From Methanocalculus chunghsingensis (GTDB taxonomy: Archaea > Halobacteriota > Methanomicrobia > Methanomicrobiales > Methanocorpusculaceae), in NCBI RefSeq assembly GCF_018132105.1, contig NZ_JWHL01000001.1, positions 211,127-275,126 on the forward strand: DNA of 64,000 bases. The letters run 5' to 3'. Below, piece after piece: positions 46,277 to 54,611 of this stretch. Within the stretch, counting starts at the first letter, position 1. Every line of letters starts with the position of its first letter. Position numbers and translations under genes: made by a program. The notes under the pieces are model-generated. The model saw nothing but the letters and a program-made list of their open reading frames with translations. It searched no databases and was not told the DNA's origin.

Positions 46277-47143
46277 TTACTGGACAGGGACGAATCCCTG
46301 TTCAGCGACAATCCTCTGTCCTTCTACGCTCATCAGGAAGTCAAGGTACTCTTTGACAAGACCTGATGGCTGGCCCTGGGTATACATGTTAAGACCACGG
46401 GCGATCGGATAGGATTTGTTCTTGATATTTTCGATATTTGGCACAACAGAGTCTCCATTGAGATCAATGGTGACCGCTGCAACGGTATTGTCAAGATAGC
46501 CGAGACCGACATACCCGATAGCATCAGGTGTCTGGGCCACGGTCTGCTTTACGGCACCATTTGAGTTGAGCTCCTGCTGGGTTCTGACGAACTCTTCTTT
46601 GTGCATCACTGCTTCATAGAAGAATTCACGCGTTCCTGAGGCGCTGTCACGGCCGACCGGAACGATCGGGCGATCCTCTCCGCCAAGGTCCTTCCAGTTG
46701 GTGATATCACCTTTATAGATCGCCTTGATTTCATCCATCGTCATTGTAGTGACAGGGTTTGATGGGTGAACGATTAGGGCAATACCATCGACTGCAATGA
46801 CATGTTCAACAAGGTTTGGGTACTTTTGCTTCTCTTCAGCTTTTATATCGCGGGATGCCATTCCGATGTCGGCTGTTCCTTCACCGACAGCTTTGATCCC
46901 GGCACCTGATCCACCACCTGAAACGAGGATCTCATCATAGAGGTGTGTATCCATATATGCATCTGCTGCTGCCTGACCGACCGGCAGCACAGTTGTTGAT
47001 CCTGTGACGGAGATTGTCCGCCTCTCCTCAGGGGAGTCATTTCCTACACATCCGCTCACAAACAGTGTGATGGCGAGCAGAAGCACCGCCGCACCGACAC
47101 AGTATGTCAGAGGGAATCCGGGTTTGTTGACTGAACCAGTCAT
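46277..47143 (-). CDS. pstS: Phosphate-binding lipoprotein PstS
   Basis: Extracytoplasmic phosphate-binding protein of 288 residues. The signal has a hydrophobic core and the lipobox-like LFVSGC (cysteine at about 34), so it is probably lipid-anchored. Substrate-binding blocks are VTGSTTVLPVGQAAADAY, SGGGSGAGIKAVGEGTADIGMASR (shortened here in two parts), the RDSASGTREFF loop and QTPDAIGYVGLGYL. The start is the ATG at 47143. It is the first gene of the operon pstS-pstCA-pstB-phoU, transcribed away from the AbrB-PhoU regulator. Confidence 0.94.
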   Translation of the reverse strand: MTGSVNKPGFPLTYCVGAAVLLLAITLFVSGCVGNDSPEERRTISVTGSTTVLPVGQAAADAYMDTHLYDEILVSGGGSGAGIKAVGEGTADIGMASRDIKAEEKQKYPNLVEHVIAVDGIALIVHPSNPVTTMTMDEIKAIYKGDITNWKDLGGEDRPIVPVGRDSASGTREFFYEAVMHKEEFVRTQQELNSNGAVKQTVAQTPDAIGYVGLGYLDNTVAAVTIDLNGDSVVPNIENIKNKSYPIARGLNMYTQGQPSGLVKEYLDFLMSVEGQRIVAEQGFVPVQ

Positions 47144-47192
47144 CAACCTACTCCTTGGAAGCAAAGAAGTATATCTATTCCCAATATTAAAT

Positions 47193-47279
47193 ATAGCGCT
47201 ATCATAAAATATAATGTAATATAGGCTTCTATGATTTTTATAGAGAAAGATATTCTAACGTAGGAACATATAGCTATAT
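47193..47279. promoter_or_regulatory. Divergent pst control region with two palindromes
   Basis: The DNA between pstS and the AbrB-PhoU gene is AT-rich and holds two related perfect palindromes: ATAGCGCTAT (47193-47202), near the pstS side, and ATATAGCTATAT (47268-47279), which abuts the regulator's ATG at 47281. Between them lie several TATA-like stretches on both strands. The layout suggests operators for the AbrB domain of the adjacent regulator, i.e. control of pst and autocontrol; this is inference. Confidence 0.45.
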
Positions 47280-47280
47280 A

Positions 47281-48285
47281 ATGGATATTCGGAAGATTCA
47301 GGTCACCGGCGGCTCATCGTATGTACTCTCCCTCCCAAAGATTTGGGCCGTCTCTCATAACATCAAAAAGAATGATCCCATCGGGATTATAACCCAGCCG
47401 GATGGAAATCTCCTGATAACAGCAGATATCAAGGGTTCTCAGTCCCAGCGTGAGAAGATATTCACCATCAGTGAGCATCATGATCCGGAATGTCTCTTTC
47501 GATGTCTTATCGGGGCATATATTACTGGTTTTACAACGATCAGAATACAATCAATGGCGCGCATCCCCCCCCGGATACGGCAGATGGTCAGGGCGTATAT
47601 TCAGATGGCGATCGGCCAGGAGGTTGCGGAAGAGGCTGATGATACGATCGTTCTGAAGGATGTTCTTAACCCTGCCGAGATGCCGTTGCATAATACCATC
47701 AAGCGAATGTACTCAATCGTCAAAGGGATGCATGAAGACGCAATGACAGCGCTTCAGGAGAGGAGATCAGATCTTTGCGCCGACATCATCTCACGTGATA
47801 ATGATGTTGATCGCCTCCACTGGCTTATCAGCAGACAGTACCACCTGATCACACACACCCCGGCCCTCTCGCGGAAGATGGATATCAGTCTCCAGACTGC
47901 AACGACCTTCTTCCAGATATCGCGGACGATAGAGCGGATAGCAGATCATGCCGTCACCATAGCAACAAACGTTCAGAATCTCATGGATTCTGATCTCAGT
48001 GAGGAACTCATCGCGCAGATACGCAGAGCAGATGATGCTGCACTCGCCATCTTTAAAAGAAGCATGCGCTCTTTTTATGACAAGAATATCATAGAGGCCA
48101 ATGCCAATATTAACTCAGTCCAGGAACTGACTGTTCTCTACAAGGAACTGAAGAAGGAGGTCACCCTCCTGCAGAATCCTGATAGTATCTTCTGCGGTTA
48201 CATCGCTAACAGCATCGCACGGATCGGGGAGTATTCAACCGACATCTCCGAGGTTGTGATAAACCACTGCATCAGTGAGGGATGA
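47281..48285 (+). CDS. AbrB/SpoVT domain protein with two PhoU domains (phosphate uptake regulator)
   Basis: 334-residue archaeal phosphate regulator. Residues 1-50 form a swapped-hairpin AbrB DNA-binding domain (MDIRKIQVTGGSSYVLSLPK.W), and about 115-330 form two PhoU-like bundles with the repeated pattern ISRTIERIADHAVTI and NSIARIGEYSTDISE. This architecture is common in archaea beside pst operons and is thought to read transporter state and bind DNA. It is divergent from pstS. It seems leaderless, because the palindrome and TATA-like DNA lie right before the ATG. Confidence 0.88.
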   Translation: MDIRKIQVTGGSSYVLSLPKIWAVSHNIKKNDPIGIITQPDGNLLITADIKGSQSQREKIFTISEHHDPECLFRCLIGAYITGFTTIRIQSMARIPPRIRQMVRAYIQMAIGQEVAEEADDTIVLKDVLNPAEMPLHNTIKRMYSIVKGMHEDAMTALQERRSDLCADIISRDNDVDRLHWLISRQYHLITHTPALSRKMDISLQTATTFFQISRTIERIADHAVTIATNVQNLMDSDLSEELIAQIRRADDAALAIFKRSMRSFYDKNIIEANANINSVQELTVLYKELKKEVTLLQNPDSIFCGYIANSIARIGEYSTDISEVVINHCISEG

Positions 48286-48338
48286 GATACATTCAAGGTC
48301 TCAGGCGGGAAGGAGTGATCATCTGAGGTGGCTGCCAG

Positions 48339-48725
48339 ATGTCAGAGGTTCGTGAACTCACAGACAGGACCTGGGAGAAGAGTGTTGAGAAGGCGACTGA
48401 TCCTGTTGTAATTCTCTTCTACTCTCCAACCTGCTCGCATTGCAGGACGATGATGCCGTACTTTGAAGCGTATGCAGAGGAGCTTGAAGGAACAGTAGCT
48501 TTTGTCAGAATCGACATTACTGCCAACCCATGGACGGCCCAACGATATGGTATCATGAGTACCCCGACCTTTGCGATCTTCTGCTCGGGGAGATCTGTTG
48601 CCCAGATTGTGGGTGCCGTCTATCCGACACTTGTAAAGAAGATGATCGAGGATGGCATCAGAAACGCAAAGGAGTGTGCAGGGAGTTCAACGGTGATCGA
48701 CTATGAGATCACCGGCTATGGATAA
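48339..48725 (+). CDS. Thioredoxin-fold protein with CSHC active site
   Basis: 128-residue protein with one thioredoxin domain. The redox motif reads SPTCSHCRTMMPYF (CSHC at about 32-35), followed by ITANPWTAQRYGIMSTPTFAIF with the cis-proline. CSHC is unlike the CGPC of standard thioredoxins and suggests a disulfide reductase or isomerase with another potential. No signal peptide is seen, so it is cytosolic. GAGGTGG lies eight bases before the ATG. The C-terminus overlaps the convergent photolyase by 39 bp. Confidence 0.85.
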   Translation: MSEVRELTDRTWEKSVEKATDPVVILFYSPTCSHCRTMMPYFEAYAEELEGTVAFVRIDITANPWTAQRYGIMSTPTFAIFCSGRSVAQIVGAVYPTLVKKMIEDGIRNAKECAGSSTVIDYEITGYG

Positions 48726-50087
48726 CTTCCATATTTCTTCTATCCTCTCCTGATAACCCTGAATATCCCCTTTCCTTTTTAGACCATTTGCATTCATGTA
48801 TCGTACCATTCCAAAGATCGGCCGCTCCTTCCAAGGGCGATCATGCTTTCCAAAACACCATGCAACCCCGGTATACCCGTTAGGATCCCGCCCGTCAAGC
48901 TCATACTCGTCATTAAGTACGATGGCCCGATCATATCCCGATTCAGGAGTATCGGACCATTCGAGGATCTTCTTCCCCCAGTACATCCGCATGTAATTAT
49001 GCATCCTCCCGCAGAGGAGCATCTCCTTCTGGGCTGCATTCCAGTAGGGGTCATGGGTCTCTGCGCGTCTAAGCTCGTCGTCCGTATAGAGGTACTCCCG
49101 CTCATCCCCTGCATGCTTCTGCAGTGTCTTCTTTGGCCAGTCCGGTAGACCATCAAATAGATCATATCGGGAATTATACCAGACGAAGTTGATTGCAAGC
49201 TCACGCCGGACAATCAGCTCTTCAAGGAATGCGCTACTACCTGGCTTCCCTGATACGGCACGCGCAACCTCGACTGGTGAGATCTGGCCGAAGTGAAGAT
49301 AGGGGCTGAGCCCTGAGGTGACCTCCTTCCCGGGATCGTTTCTCTGTGTGGAATAGTACTGAATAGTGCTCCCGGTAAAGGCCTGGAGACGCTTCATCGC
49401 CTCATATCGTCCCCCATCTGCAACCAGGGGATTTTTCGGCTCAAATAAACCGATTTTTTTAAGGACCCCATCAATGTCGGTTATCGCAAACTCCGGGGTG
49501 TCAATCTTTAGTGCATTCTTCTTCAAAACTCCCTCGTCAATGGTATGTAGATACTCCGGAATCTGTGGCGTGATCTTCTTCCTGAGTGTCGCAGCAGACC
49601 ACTCTTCCTTCAGAGATGCCGCTCGCACCGGGACGACGGTTTCTGTCTCGACCTCAATGAGTGGGCAGGTTAGTCTCTTCGCTATCTCCTGACGCCAGTT
49701 TCGTTCATGTCGGAGGTACCCTCGATCAGAGATGACGAGGGCTGCATCTTCTGCGCCTTGAGGGATATTTCGGATGGGATCGCCGATGGTGGGGAGAAAG
49801 AGGATCTTCCGCGCTTTCAATCGTTCTGCTGTCTCCTTAAGCCCTTCGAGCATGAATCTGTACGCCCGATCTGGTGCAGCGGGATATGCCGGATCGATAC
49901 AGAAATGAACAACGAGGGGAAGTGAGAGCCTGTTCGCCTCAGCTACGGCGTACTCCAGAGCATGATTCTCCTCTGCACGCTGGGATCGCTGCATCCAGTA
50001 GATGATCCGGTCACCGCGGCCGATCTCAGCTTCGGAAAGGTAATGGATCCGCTCTTTCTCTATCACAATCCGAAACTCTGCTGTCAT
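48687..50087 (-). CDS. phr: Class II cyclobutane pyrimidine dimer photolyase
   Basis: Light-driven DNA repair flavoprotein of 466 residues. The N-terminal antenna domain has DRIIYWMQRSQRAEENHALEYA cut over residues 25-50, typical of class II enzymes. The C-terminal FAD domain has GLSPYLHFGQISPVEVA, the tryptophan-rich GLPDWPKKTLQKH, and GRMHNYMRMYWGKKILEW, ending DPNGYTGVAWCFGKHDRPW, all diagnostic of class II photolyases such as that of Methanosarcina mazei. It is divergent from the MutY-like gene, so two DNA repair genes share a control region. Confidence 0.95.
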   Translation of the reverse strand: MTAEFRIVIEKERIHYLSEAEIGRGDRIIYWMQRSQRAEENHALEYAVAEANRLSLPLVVHFCIDPAYPAAPDRAYRFMLEGLKETAERLKARKILFLPTIGDPIRNIPQGAEDAALVISDRGYLRHERNWRQEIAKRLTCPLIEVETETVVPVRAASLKEEWSAATLRKKITPQIPEYLHTIDEGVLKKNALKIDTPEFAITDIDGVLKKIGLFEPKNPLVADGGRYEAMKRLQAFTGSTIQYYSTQRNDPGKEVTSGLSPYLHFGQISPVEVARAVSGKPGSSAFLEELIVRRELAINFVWYNSRYDLFDGLPDWPKKTLQKHAGDEREYLYTDDELRRAETHDPYWNAAQKEMLLCGRMHNYMRMYWGKKILEWSDTPESGYDRAIVLNDEYELDGRDPNGYTGVAWCFGKHDRPWKERPIFGMVRYMNANGLKRKGDIQGYQERIEEIWKLSIAGDLIVDHR

Positions 50088-50135
50088 TGATGATAATACC
50101 CTCCATCAATGCCCGAAGAGAGAGTATTTTGATCA

Positions 50136-51044
50136 TTGACGTACGACTATTCTGGTGTGAACGGAACGCTGGACCAGGATCAGGCCCTTGCTGAAAGAGA
50201 ACTCCTCCTCTCTATCGAAAGAGATGGCCTCTCCCCGGAATCTATCTCTCTCTTTCAGGATCTGATCCTCTTATTCTACCGCTCATCCGGGCGTGATCTC
50301 CCATGGAGAAGGACGACTGATCCATATCATATCCTCGTCTCTGAGATTATGCTCCAACAGACTCAGGTTGACCGGGTCATCCCGAAGTACGATGAATTTC
50401 TTGGAGCTTTTCCTACGATCGACGCTCTTGCAGATGCCGGCCCCTCACAGATCCTTCCCGTCTGGAAAGGGCTTGGCTATAACCGGCGGGCACTCTCTCT
50501 CCAGAAGACTGCAATGACGATCCGGGATGAGTATTCCAGTAATGTTCCGGCAGATCCCGGGATCCTTGCAACATTTCCCGGCATCGGGGATGCAACGGCC
50601 GCGGCAATCTGCGCTTATGCCTTCAATATGCCGGTTGTGTATGTCGAGACGAATATACGCCGGATTATCCTTCACTACTTCTTCCGGCATATGGACGGTG
50701 TCAAGGATGTGGATATTATCCCCTATATCTCTGCAACCCTCTATACCGGGAGCCCGCGAGACTGGTATAATGCTCTGATGGATTATGGGTCACACCTGAA
50801 ACTGCGTCTTGCCGACCCCAACAGGAGGAGTGCACATTACTCGCGTCAGAGCCGGTTTGCAGGATCTGATCGGGAGATGCGGGGAAAAATTCTCTCTCAT
50901 CTCATGAATCAGGAAGAGATAACCGCGGATGCAATGGCCAGCTTCATCGGCAGCGATCGAAGGAGGGTACAAAAGATATGCGCTGATCTCTGCCGGGAGG
51001 GTTTCCTCCGCGAGGAGGGCGGATCATACTCAATAGAAAAGTGA
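50136..51044 (+). CDS. MutY/endonuclease III-like DNA glycosylase without iron-sulfur cluster, with C-terminal winged helix
   Basis: 302-residue helix-hairpin-helix glycosylase. MutY-like elements are GRDLPWRRT, VSEIMLQQTQVDRV with the catalytic Glu, and the hairpin LATFPGIGDATAAAI. Two features differ from MutY: the acid before the N-x-R-R turn is Glu (YVETNIRRI) where MutY and Nth have Asp, and the C-terminal cysteines of the 4Fe-4S loop are absent (DPNRRSAHYSRQSRF instead). The last 60 residues resemble a winged helix (EEITADAMASFIGSDRRRV). The start is uncertain: TTG 50136 or GTG 50157. Confidence 0.82.
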   Translation: MTYDYSGVNGTLDQDQALAERELLLSIERDGLSPESISLFQDLILLFYRSSGRDLPWRRTTDPYHILVSEIMLQQTQVDRVIPKYDEFLGAFPTIDALADAGPSQILPVWKGLGYNRRALSLQKTAMTIRDEYSSNVPADPGILATFPGIGDATAAAICAYAFNMPVVYVETNIRRIILHYFFRHMDGVKDVDIIPYISATLYTGSPRDWYNALMDYGSHLKLRLADPNRRSAHYSRQSRFAGSDREMRGKILSHLMNQEEITADAMASFIGSDRRRVQKICADLCREGFLREEGGSYSIEK

Positions 51045-51056
51045 TTGGGGTATTGA

Positions 51057-51539
51057 TTATACGTTCTTCAGAGCAACGATATCTTTCACTCCCGTCAGTT
51101 TCCATACCATTGATCTCTCTTCAAGCGCTATCGCCTCCGGTGGGTCCTGAGGGGAGTGACCAAGTGCTGCAAGAATATTGTTTGAGAGTTTATGGTTTTT
51201 GATCAACTGAACGAATTGTTCCCTGATGATCTTCTTCTCAATTGAATCTGTCACCTCTTCGATTCTCCCCTGCATCGTCTCGAACGTGTAGCATGAGAGA
51301 TCCTTTGAATATTTCTCAACCTCGACGGAGACATAGGGGCTCTCCCGGAAAAGACCCATCTTCTTTCCATACTTGGTTGAGAGGAAGTAGAGGAATTTGC
51401 CATCGAAGACATACAGGAAGGGAGCAATATATGGGTATTTCTCACCCTGAAATGCAATTCTTGAGATATATCCCTCGGCGATCAGATTATCATACTCTTG
51501 TTTCTGCATCTTTGGAATTTTGACGATCTCCACCAACAT
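51057..51539 (-). CDS. Pyridoxamine 5'-phosphate oxidase-like (split-barrel flavin-binding) protein
   Basis: 160-residue protein with the split-barrel fold of the PNPOx-like superfamily. It opens VKIPKMQKQEYDNLI, then YISRIAFQGEKYPYIAPFLYV, a typical first barrel strand pair; the next strands read FLYFLSTKYGKKMGLF and VSVEVEKYSKDLSCYTF. Flavin or F420 binding is expected for the family, but the substrate is unknown. It is followed on the same strand by an MFS gene (upstream in transcription). Confidence 0.75.
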   Translation of the reverse strand: MLVEIVKIPKMQKQEYDNLIAEGYISRIAFQGEKYPYIAPFLYVFDGKFLYFLSTKYGKKMGLFRESPYVSVEVEKYSKDLSCYTFETMQGRIEEVTDSIEKKIIREQFVQLIKNHKLSNNILAALGHSPQDPPEAIALEERSMVWKLTGVKDIVALKNV

Positions 51540-51576
51540 TCACCTGTTGATGAGTAATATTTTCTTGGTTTTAAAT

Positions 51577-52788
51577 CTATTGTTTTAATTCTCCACGATA
51601 ATTATCGATTCCCGCACATCTTGCCATTATGATGAAAATACCTACAGATATGAGAGAAATTATCCCGGCAACCTCAAAAGCGGCTCTGATATCAAAGAGA
51701 TCCATGATGAATCCCGACAGCACCGGGGCTGAGACCATGCCAACACTCATCGCTGTATTGAATGCTCCCATGCATGCCCCCTGTCCATAGGTCCTCCCTG
51801 CGATCGTTACAACTGCTGTCGATGCAGGGATCGCAAGGGCACTTCCTATGCCGAGGATCAGGGAGAGGAGAAAGAGATCATAGAATCCGGATGAAAAGGG
51901 GATGGCGATGAGGGCGAGGGATACAATGAGTGTTCCTCCTGCGATCAGGTTTGTCTTTGAGAAGCGATCGGCAAATTTCCCAAACGAGCGCTGGAGGAGA
52001 CCTGTTGCGAGGATTGAGGAAGAGATAATAATTCCTGTCTCAAATGCTGTTAATCCGAGCCAGAATGTAGCTATAACCGGAAGGAAGACCATGAATGTAC
52101 CATTTGCATAGGCGTTCATGATCCGAAAGAAGAGGACAGGCCGCATTCCGATACTTCCGGCAACCTCTCGTAGCGAGTAATGTGATGTTTTGATGAGCGA
52201 GCCTTCCGGAAGAAGAAGGCCACAGATTATAAAGGCAATAAACGAGAGGAGTGCCATCATCAGGAAGACCGGCGCAATACCTGCCATATCAAAGATTGAT
52301 CCACCAATAAGCGGGCCACATCCAAGACCTAGAAAAAGGGAGCTATTAAAGGATCCCATATAAAATCCTTCCTTTCCCTCTGGTGAGAGATCTGCAACAT
52401 AGGCCATCGCAACCGGAATAACCATCGCAGATGCGAATCCATGTGCCATTCTGATCGCTGTCAGTTCGACAACCGAGGAGGCGAAGATATAGGCGACAGA
52501 GATGATGGTGAAGAGGCCAAGTCCGATAAGGATAAAGATCTTCCGCCCTCTCTTATCTGAATATCTCCCGATGAGTGGCATGAAGATGGTGCGGGAGAGG
52601 GCAAATCCCGAGAATATCAGACCGATTCCAAGCCCGGTCGCACCGAGTGTATCTGCATAATATGGCAGGAGAGGAACGACGATACCGAGGCCAAGCATTG
52701 TGGCAAAAACAGCAATAAAGAGGATTTGAATCGGGAGTAGCCGACCTATCAGCTTTTCCGTTCCTCTTCTGCCTTGATCTGCAACCAT
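51577..52788 (-). CDS. Major facilitator superfamily transporter, 12 helices
   Basis: 403-residue membrane carrier of the TetA/DHA1 type. About twelve hydrophobic segments; loop 2-3 motif GRYSDKRGRKIF and, after helix 5, LGCGPLIGGSIFDM fits antiporter motif C. Substrate unknown. A TATA-like GATATACAAT lies 15-25 bp upstream of the ATG on the minus strand, so the mRNA is probably leaderless. It is divergent from the HAD phosphatase gene. Confidence 0.85.
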   Translation of the reverse strand: MVADQGRRGTEKLIGRLLPIQILFIAVFATMLGLGIVVPLLPYYADTLGATGLGIGLIFSGFALSRTIFMPLIGRYSDKRGRKIFILIGLGLFTIISVAYIFASSVVELTAIRMAHGFASAMVIPVAMAYVADLSPEGKEGFYMGSFNSSLFLGLGCGPLIGGSIFDMAGIAPVFLMMALLSFIAFIICGLLLPEGSLIKTSHYSLREVAGSIGMRPVLFFRIMNAYANGTFMVFLPVIATFWLGLTAFETGIIISSSILATGLLQRSFGKFADRFSKTNLIAGGTLIVSLALIAIPFSSGFYDLFLLSLILGIGSALAIPASTAVVTIAGRTYGQGACMGAFNTAMSVGMVSAPVLSGFIMDLFDIRAAFEVAGIISLISVGIFIIMARCAGIDNYRGELKQ

Positions 52789-52869
52789 CTTTATTCCTTG
52801 TATTGTATATCTGGTTCTATCAAAAACTGTATCAGTATCTGCACGAAACGATCATGTGCAAGGTTTTGT

Positions 52870-53586
52870 ATGCAGGATCTTCTTATACGCGACGATATAT
52901 TTGATGCCATCATTTTTGATCTCGACAATACTCTTGTTGATTTCATATCGGCAAAACAAAAAGCCTGCTCTGCTGTTATTGAAACTCTTGGTCAGGGAGA
53001 TCCTGATGTACTTTTCTCTTATTTTCGAAGGGGGCGGTATGGATTTGAAGATTATGGGAATATCTTCGATTACCTCTCTGATATCGGCGTCGCAGGATCG
53101 AAGGAATACCTCATGAGCTGTAGTATTTATGAAGAGGTGAAACTCTCCTCTCTTATGCCATATCCTGGGATCAGAGTGGTGCTCGAGAAACTTAGAAATA
53201 CGGGTCTCTCACTTGGTGTCGTCACGGATGCAGGTTCAGATCATGCCTCAAAGAGACTTGAAAAAGCGAAGATCGCTGATCTCTTCGATGTGGTTATAAC
53301 CCCTGATATCAGTGGGTATCGGAAGCCCCACCCCTCCTCATTTGTTCTCGCCCTTGACAGTCTCAGGACTGAGCCATTCCGGGCCGCCTGTGTTGGCGAC
53401 AGCATTCGCCGTGATATTGAACCCGGGAGGCACCTTGGTATGCTGACCGTTCATGCAGCATATGGTGACTGGCATCCGGATGAGACGATCGCATCAGCTA
53501 TCAGAACACTCAGGGTTGATCATCCAGGGCAGCTGATCCCTCTCTTCCTTGGGAGGGATACATACGACAATTCAGATGACCTTTGA
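52870..53586 (+). CDS. HAD-family hydrolase
   Basis: 238-residue phosphatase-like protein of the haloacid dehalogenase superfamily, from the ATG at 52870 (MQDLLIRDDIFDA). Motif I is IIFDLDNTLVDF with the nucleophile Asp, motif II lies in LGVVTDAGSD, motif III is the Lys of GYRKPHPS, and motif IV is CVGDSIRRDIEPG. The cap domain is helical (subfamily IA). The natural substrate cannot be read from the sequence. It overlaps the convergent CARF-like regulator by 15 bp. Confidence 0.9.
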   Translation: MQDLLIRDDIFDAIIFDLDNTLVDFISAKQKACSAVIETLGQGDPDVLFSYFRRGRYGFEDYGNIFDYLSDIGVAGSKEYLMSCSIYEEVKLSSLMPYPGIRVVLEKLRNTGLSLGVVTDAGSDHASKRLEKAKIADLFDVVITPDISGYRKPHPSSFVLALDSLRTEPFRAACVGDSIRRDIEPGRHLGMLTVHAAYGDWHPDETIASAIRTLRVDHPGQLIPLFLGRDTYDNSDDL

Positions 53587-54282
53587 GATGACTATCTCGG
53601 AAAGCATCTTACCAAGCTCTGTTAATTTTATTGAGATATTACGGCCGCGTTTCTCTTTTTTGATAAAACCTGCTTCCTCAAGTTTCGAGAGATGATGTGA
53701 TAAGCGGCTCCTTTCACTTCTGAACTGCTTGCTGTCTTTCTGGATATCCGGAGTGATCATGAAGATAATGCTATCGAGTGAATCGACCCCGTCTCCGATG
53801 AGGGTGATAATATGTCTCTGTTCCTCTCCGGGATAATCGACCGGGATCACCGGGATCTCAATAATCTCCTCTACACCGACTTCTTCCCCGGCATCATCAT
53901 ATCTGGGTATGGATGTGATCATCCGTGACCGGGTCATACAGGCTGCAATATATGCACCGACAGAGAGGGTACGGAGGGATCCGGATGCATTGAGGAGTAC
54001 ATCGTTTCCTTTCAGTTTCTCCTCCTGGATAATTTTGAGGAGCTGGTTGGAGGCTTTGAGGACAGATTTCTTATCGATTCTCCTGACTTCAATATCCCAT
54101 AACTTATTCAATTCTGTCTGGATGTCGTTTGCAACATTCTTGACGATCTGTTCGCCTGGTAGATTGTCATCTTCTCCGATGATGAGGAAAAGTTTCGAGA
54201 ATGGTATCTCTCGCAGGGCACTAATCGACTCGATGAGACGATCTTTATGGTGACCAACGAAGACAACATGTGTGGTTGGCAT
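53572..54282 (-). CDS. CARF-like/winged-helix transcription regulator (DUF6293/HFX_2341, Csa3-like)
   Basis: 236-residue protein. The N-terminal half has a Rossmann-like sensor: HVVFVGHHKDRLIESISAL, LFLIIGEDDN, and NASGSLRTLSVGAYIAACM (about 98-116), which corresponds to the ligand-binding strand-helix of CARF domains (N-x-S/T-G-G-T-K in Csa3 and Csm6). The C-terminal half (about 155-236) is a winged helix-turn-helix with SERSRLSHHLSKLEEAGF and KKEKRGRNISIKLTELG. It resembles the DUF6293/HFX_2341 regulators of archaea. No CRISPR array or cas gene is in the window. Its promoter is flanked by a striking repeat array. Confidence 0.75.
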   Translation of the reverse strand: MPTTHVVFVGHHKDRLIESISALREIPFSKLFLIIGEDDNLPGEQIVKNVANDIQTELNKLWDIEVRRIDKKSVLKASNQLLKIIQEEKLKGNDVLLNASGSLRTLSVGAYIAACMTRSRMITSIPRYDDAGEEVGVEEIIEIPVIPVDYPGEEQRHIITLIGDGVDSLDSIIFMITPDIQKDSKQFRSERSRLSHHLSKLEEAGFIKKEKRGRNISIKLTELGKMLSEIVISKVI

Positions 54283-54303
54283 ATTTGAATATATAGTAAA
54301 TTT

Positions 54304-54314
54304 AATTATATATG
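54304..54314 (-). promoter_or_regulatory. Putative TATA box of the CARF-like regulator
   Basis: Reads CATATATAATT on the minus strand, centred about 27 bp before the ATG at 54282, so the mRNA would be leaderless. The nearest member of the repeat array lies about 20 bp further upstream. Confidence 0.5.
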
Positions 54315-54333
54315 TTTTTTGGCATTAGTGAAT

Positions 54334-54490
54334 TGTAGACTTATCCTTCTAGTCTACATAGTATAGTCTACATTAATATCTACATACTATAATCTACTTC
54401 AAATCTACATTTTTAAATCTACATTTTAATATGGATATGATAATCTACATTTTTTTATCTACATACAAATCTACATAAATATGTCTACTC
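54334..54490. repeat. Phased array of TCTACAT repeats upstream of the CARF-like regulator
   Basis: On the plus strand there are eight exact copies of TCTACAT, starting at 54353, 54367, 54379, 54404, 54418, 54444, 54458 and 54470. Two variants (TCTACTT at 54393, TCTACTC at 54484) and one inverted copy (TGTAGAC at 54334) also occur; a degraded copy fits at 54430. Start-to-start distances are mostly 14 and 12 bp in turn (one of 11), so pairs recur about every 26 bp, or two and a half helical turns. The inverted copy and the first direct copy form a 7-bp dyad with an 11-bp spacer. All DNA between copies is A+T. The array begins about 20 bp upstream of the regulator's TATA box. Confidence 0.85.
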
Positions 54491-54611
54491 TAAAATTTAA
54501 TAATATAATATATAGTAAAATTTATGTGGTATGGCTGGATTCAAATATAACTAAAAAAATTATAATATTTCGTAGGAATTTATTTTAATTTATAAAAAAA
54601 TCACTCGTTAT
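54491..54611. other. AT-rich intergenic DNA between the array and the DUF1622 gene
   Basis: About 120 bp of A+T-rich sequence with many TATA-like stretches and no open frame of note. It follows the stop of the DUF1622 gene on the minus strand, so runs of A on the plus strand (for example 54551-54557 and 54594-54600) read as T-runs that could terminate its transcript. Confidence 0.4.

Noticed and set aside
54334..54490. CRISPR array
   Set aside because: The repeats are only 7 bp with 4-7 bp spacers, far below CRISPR repeat and spacer lengths, and no cas gene is present.
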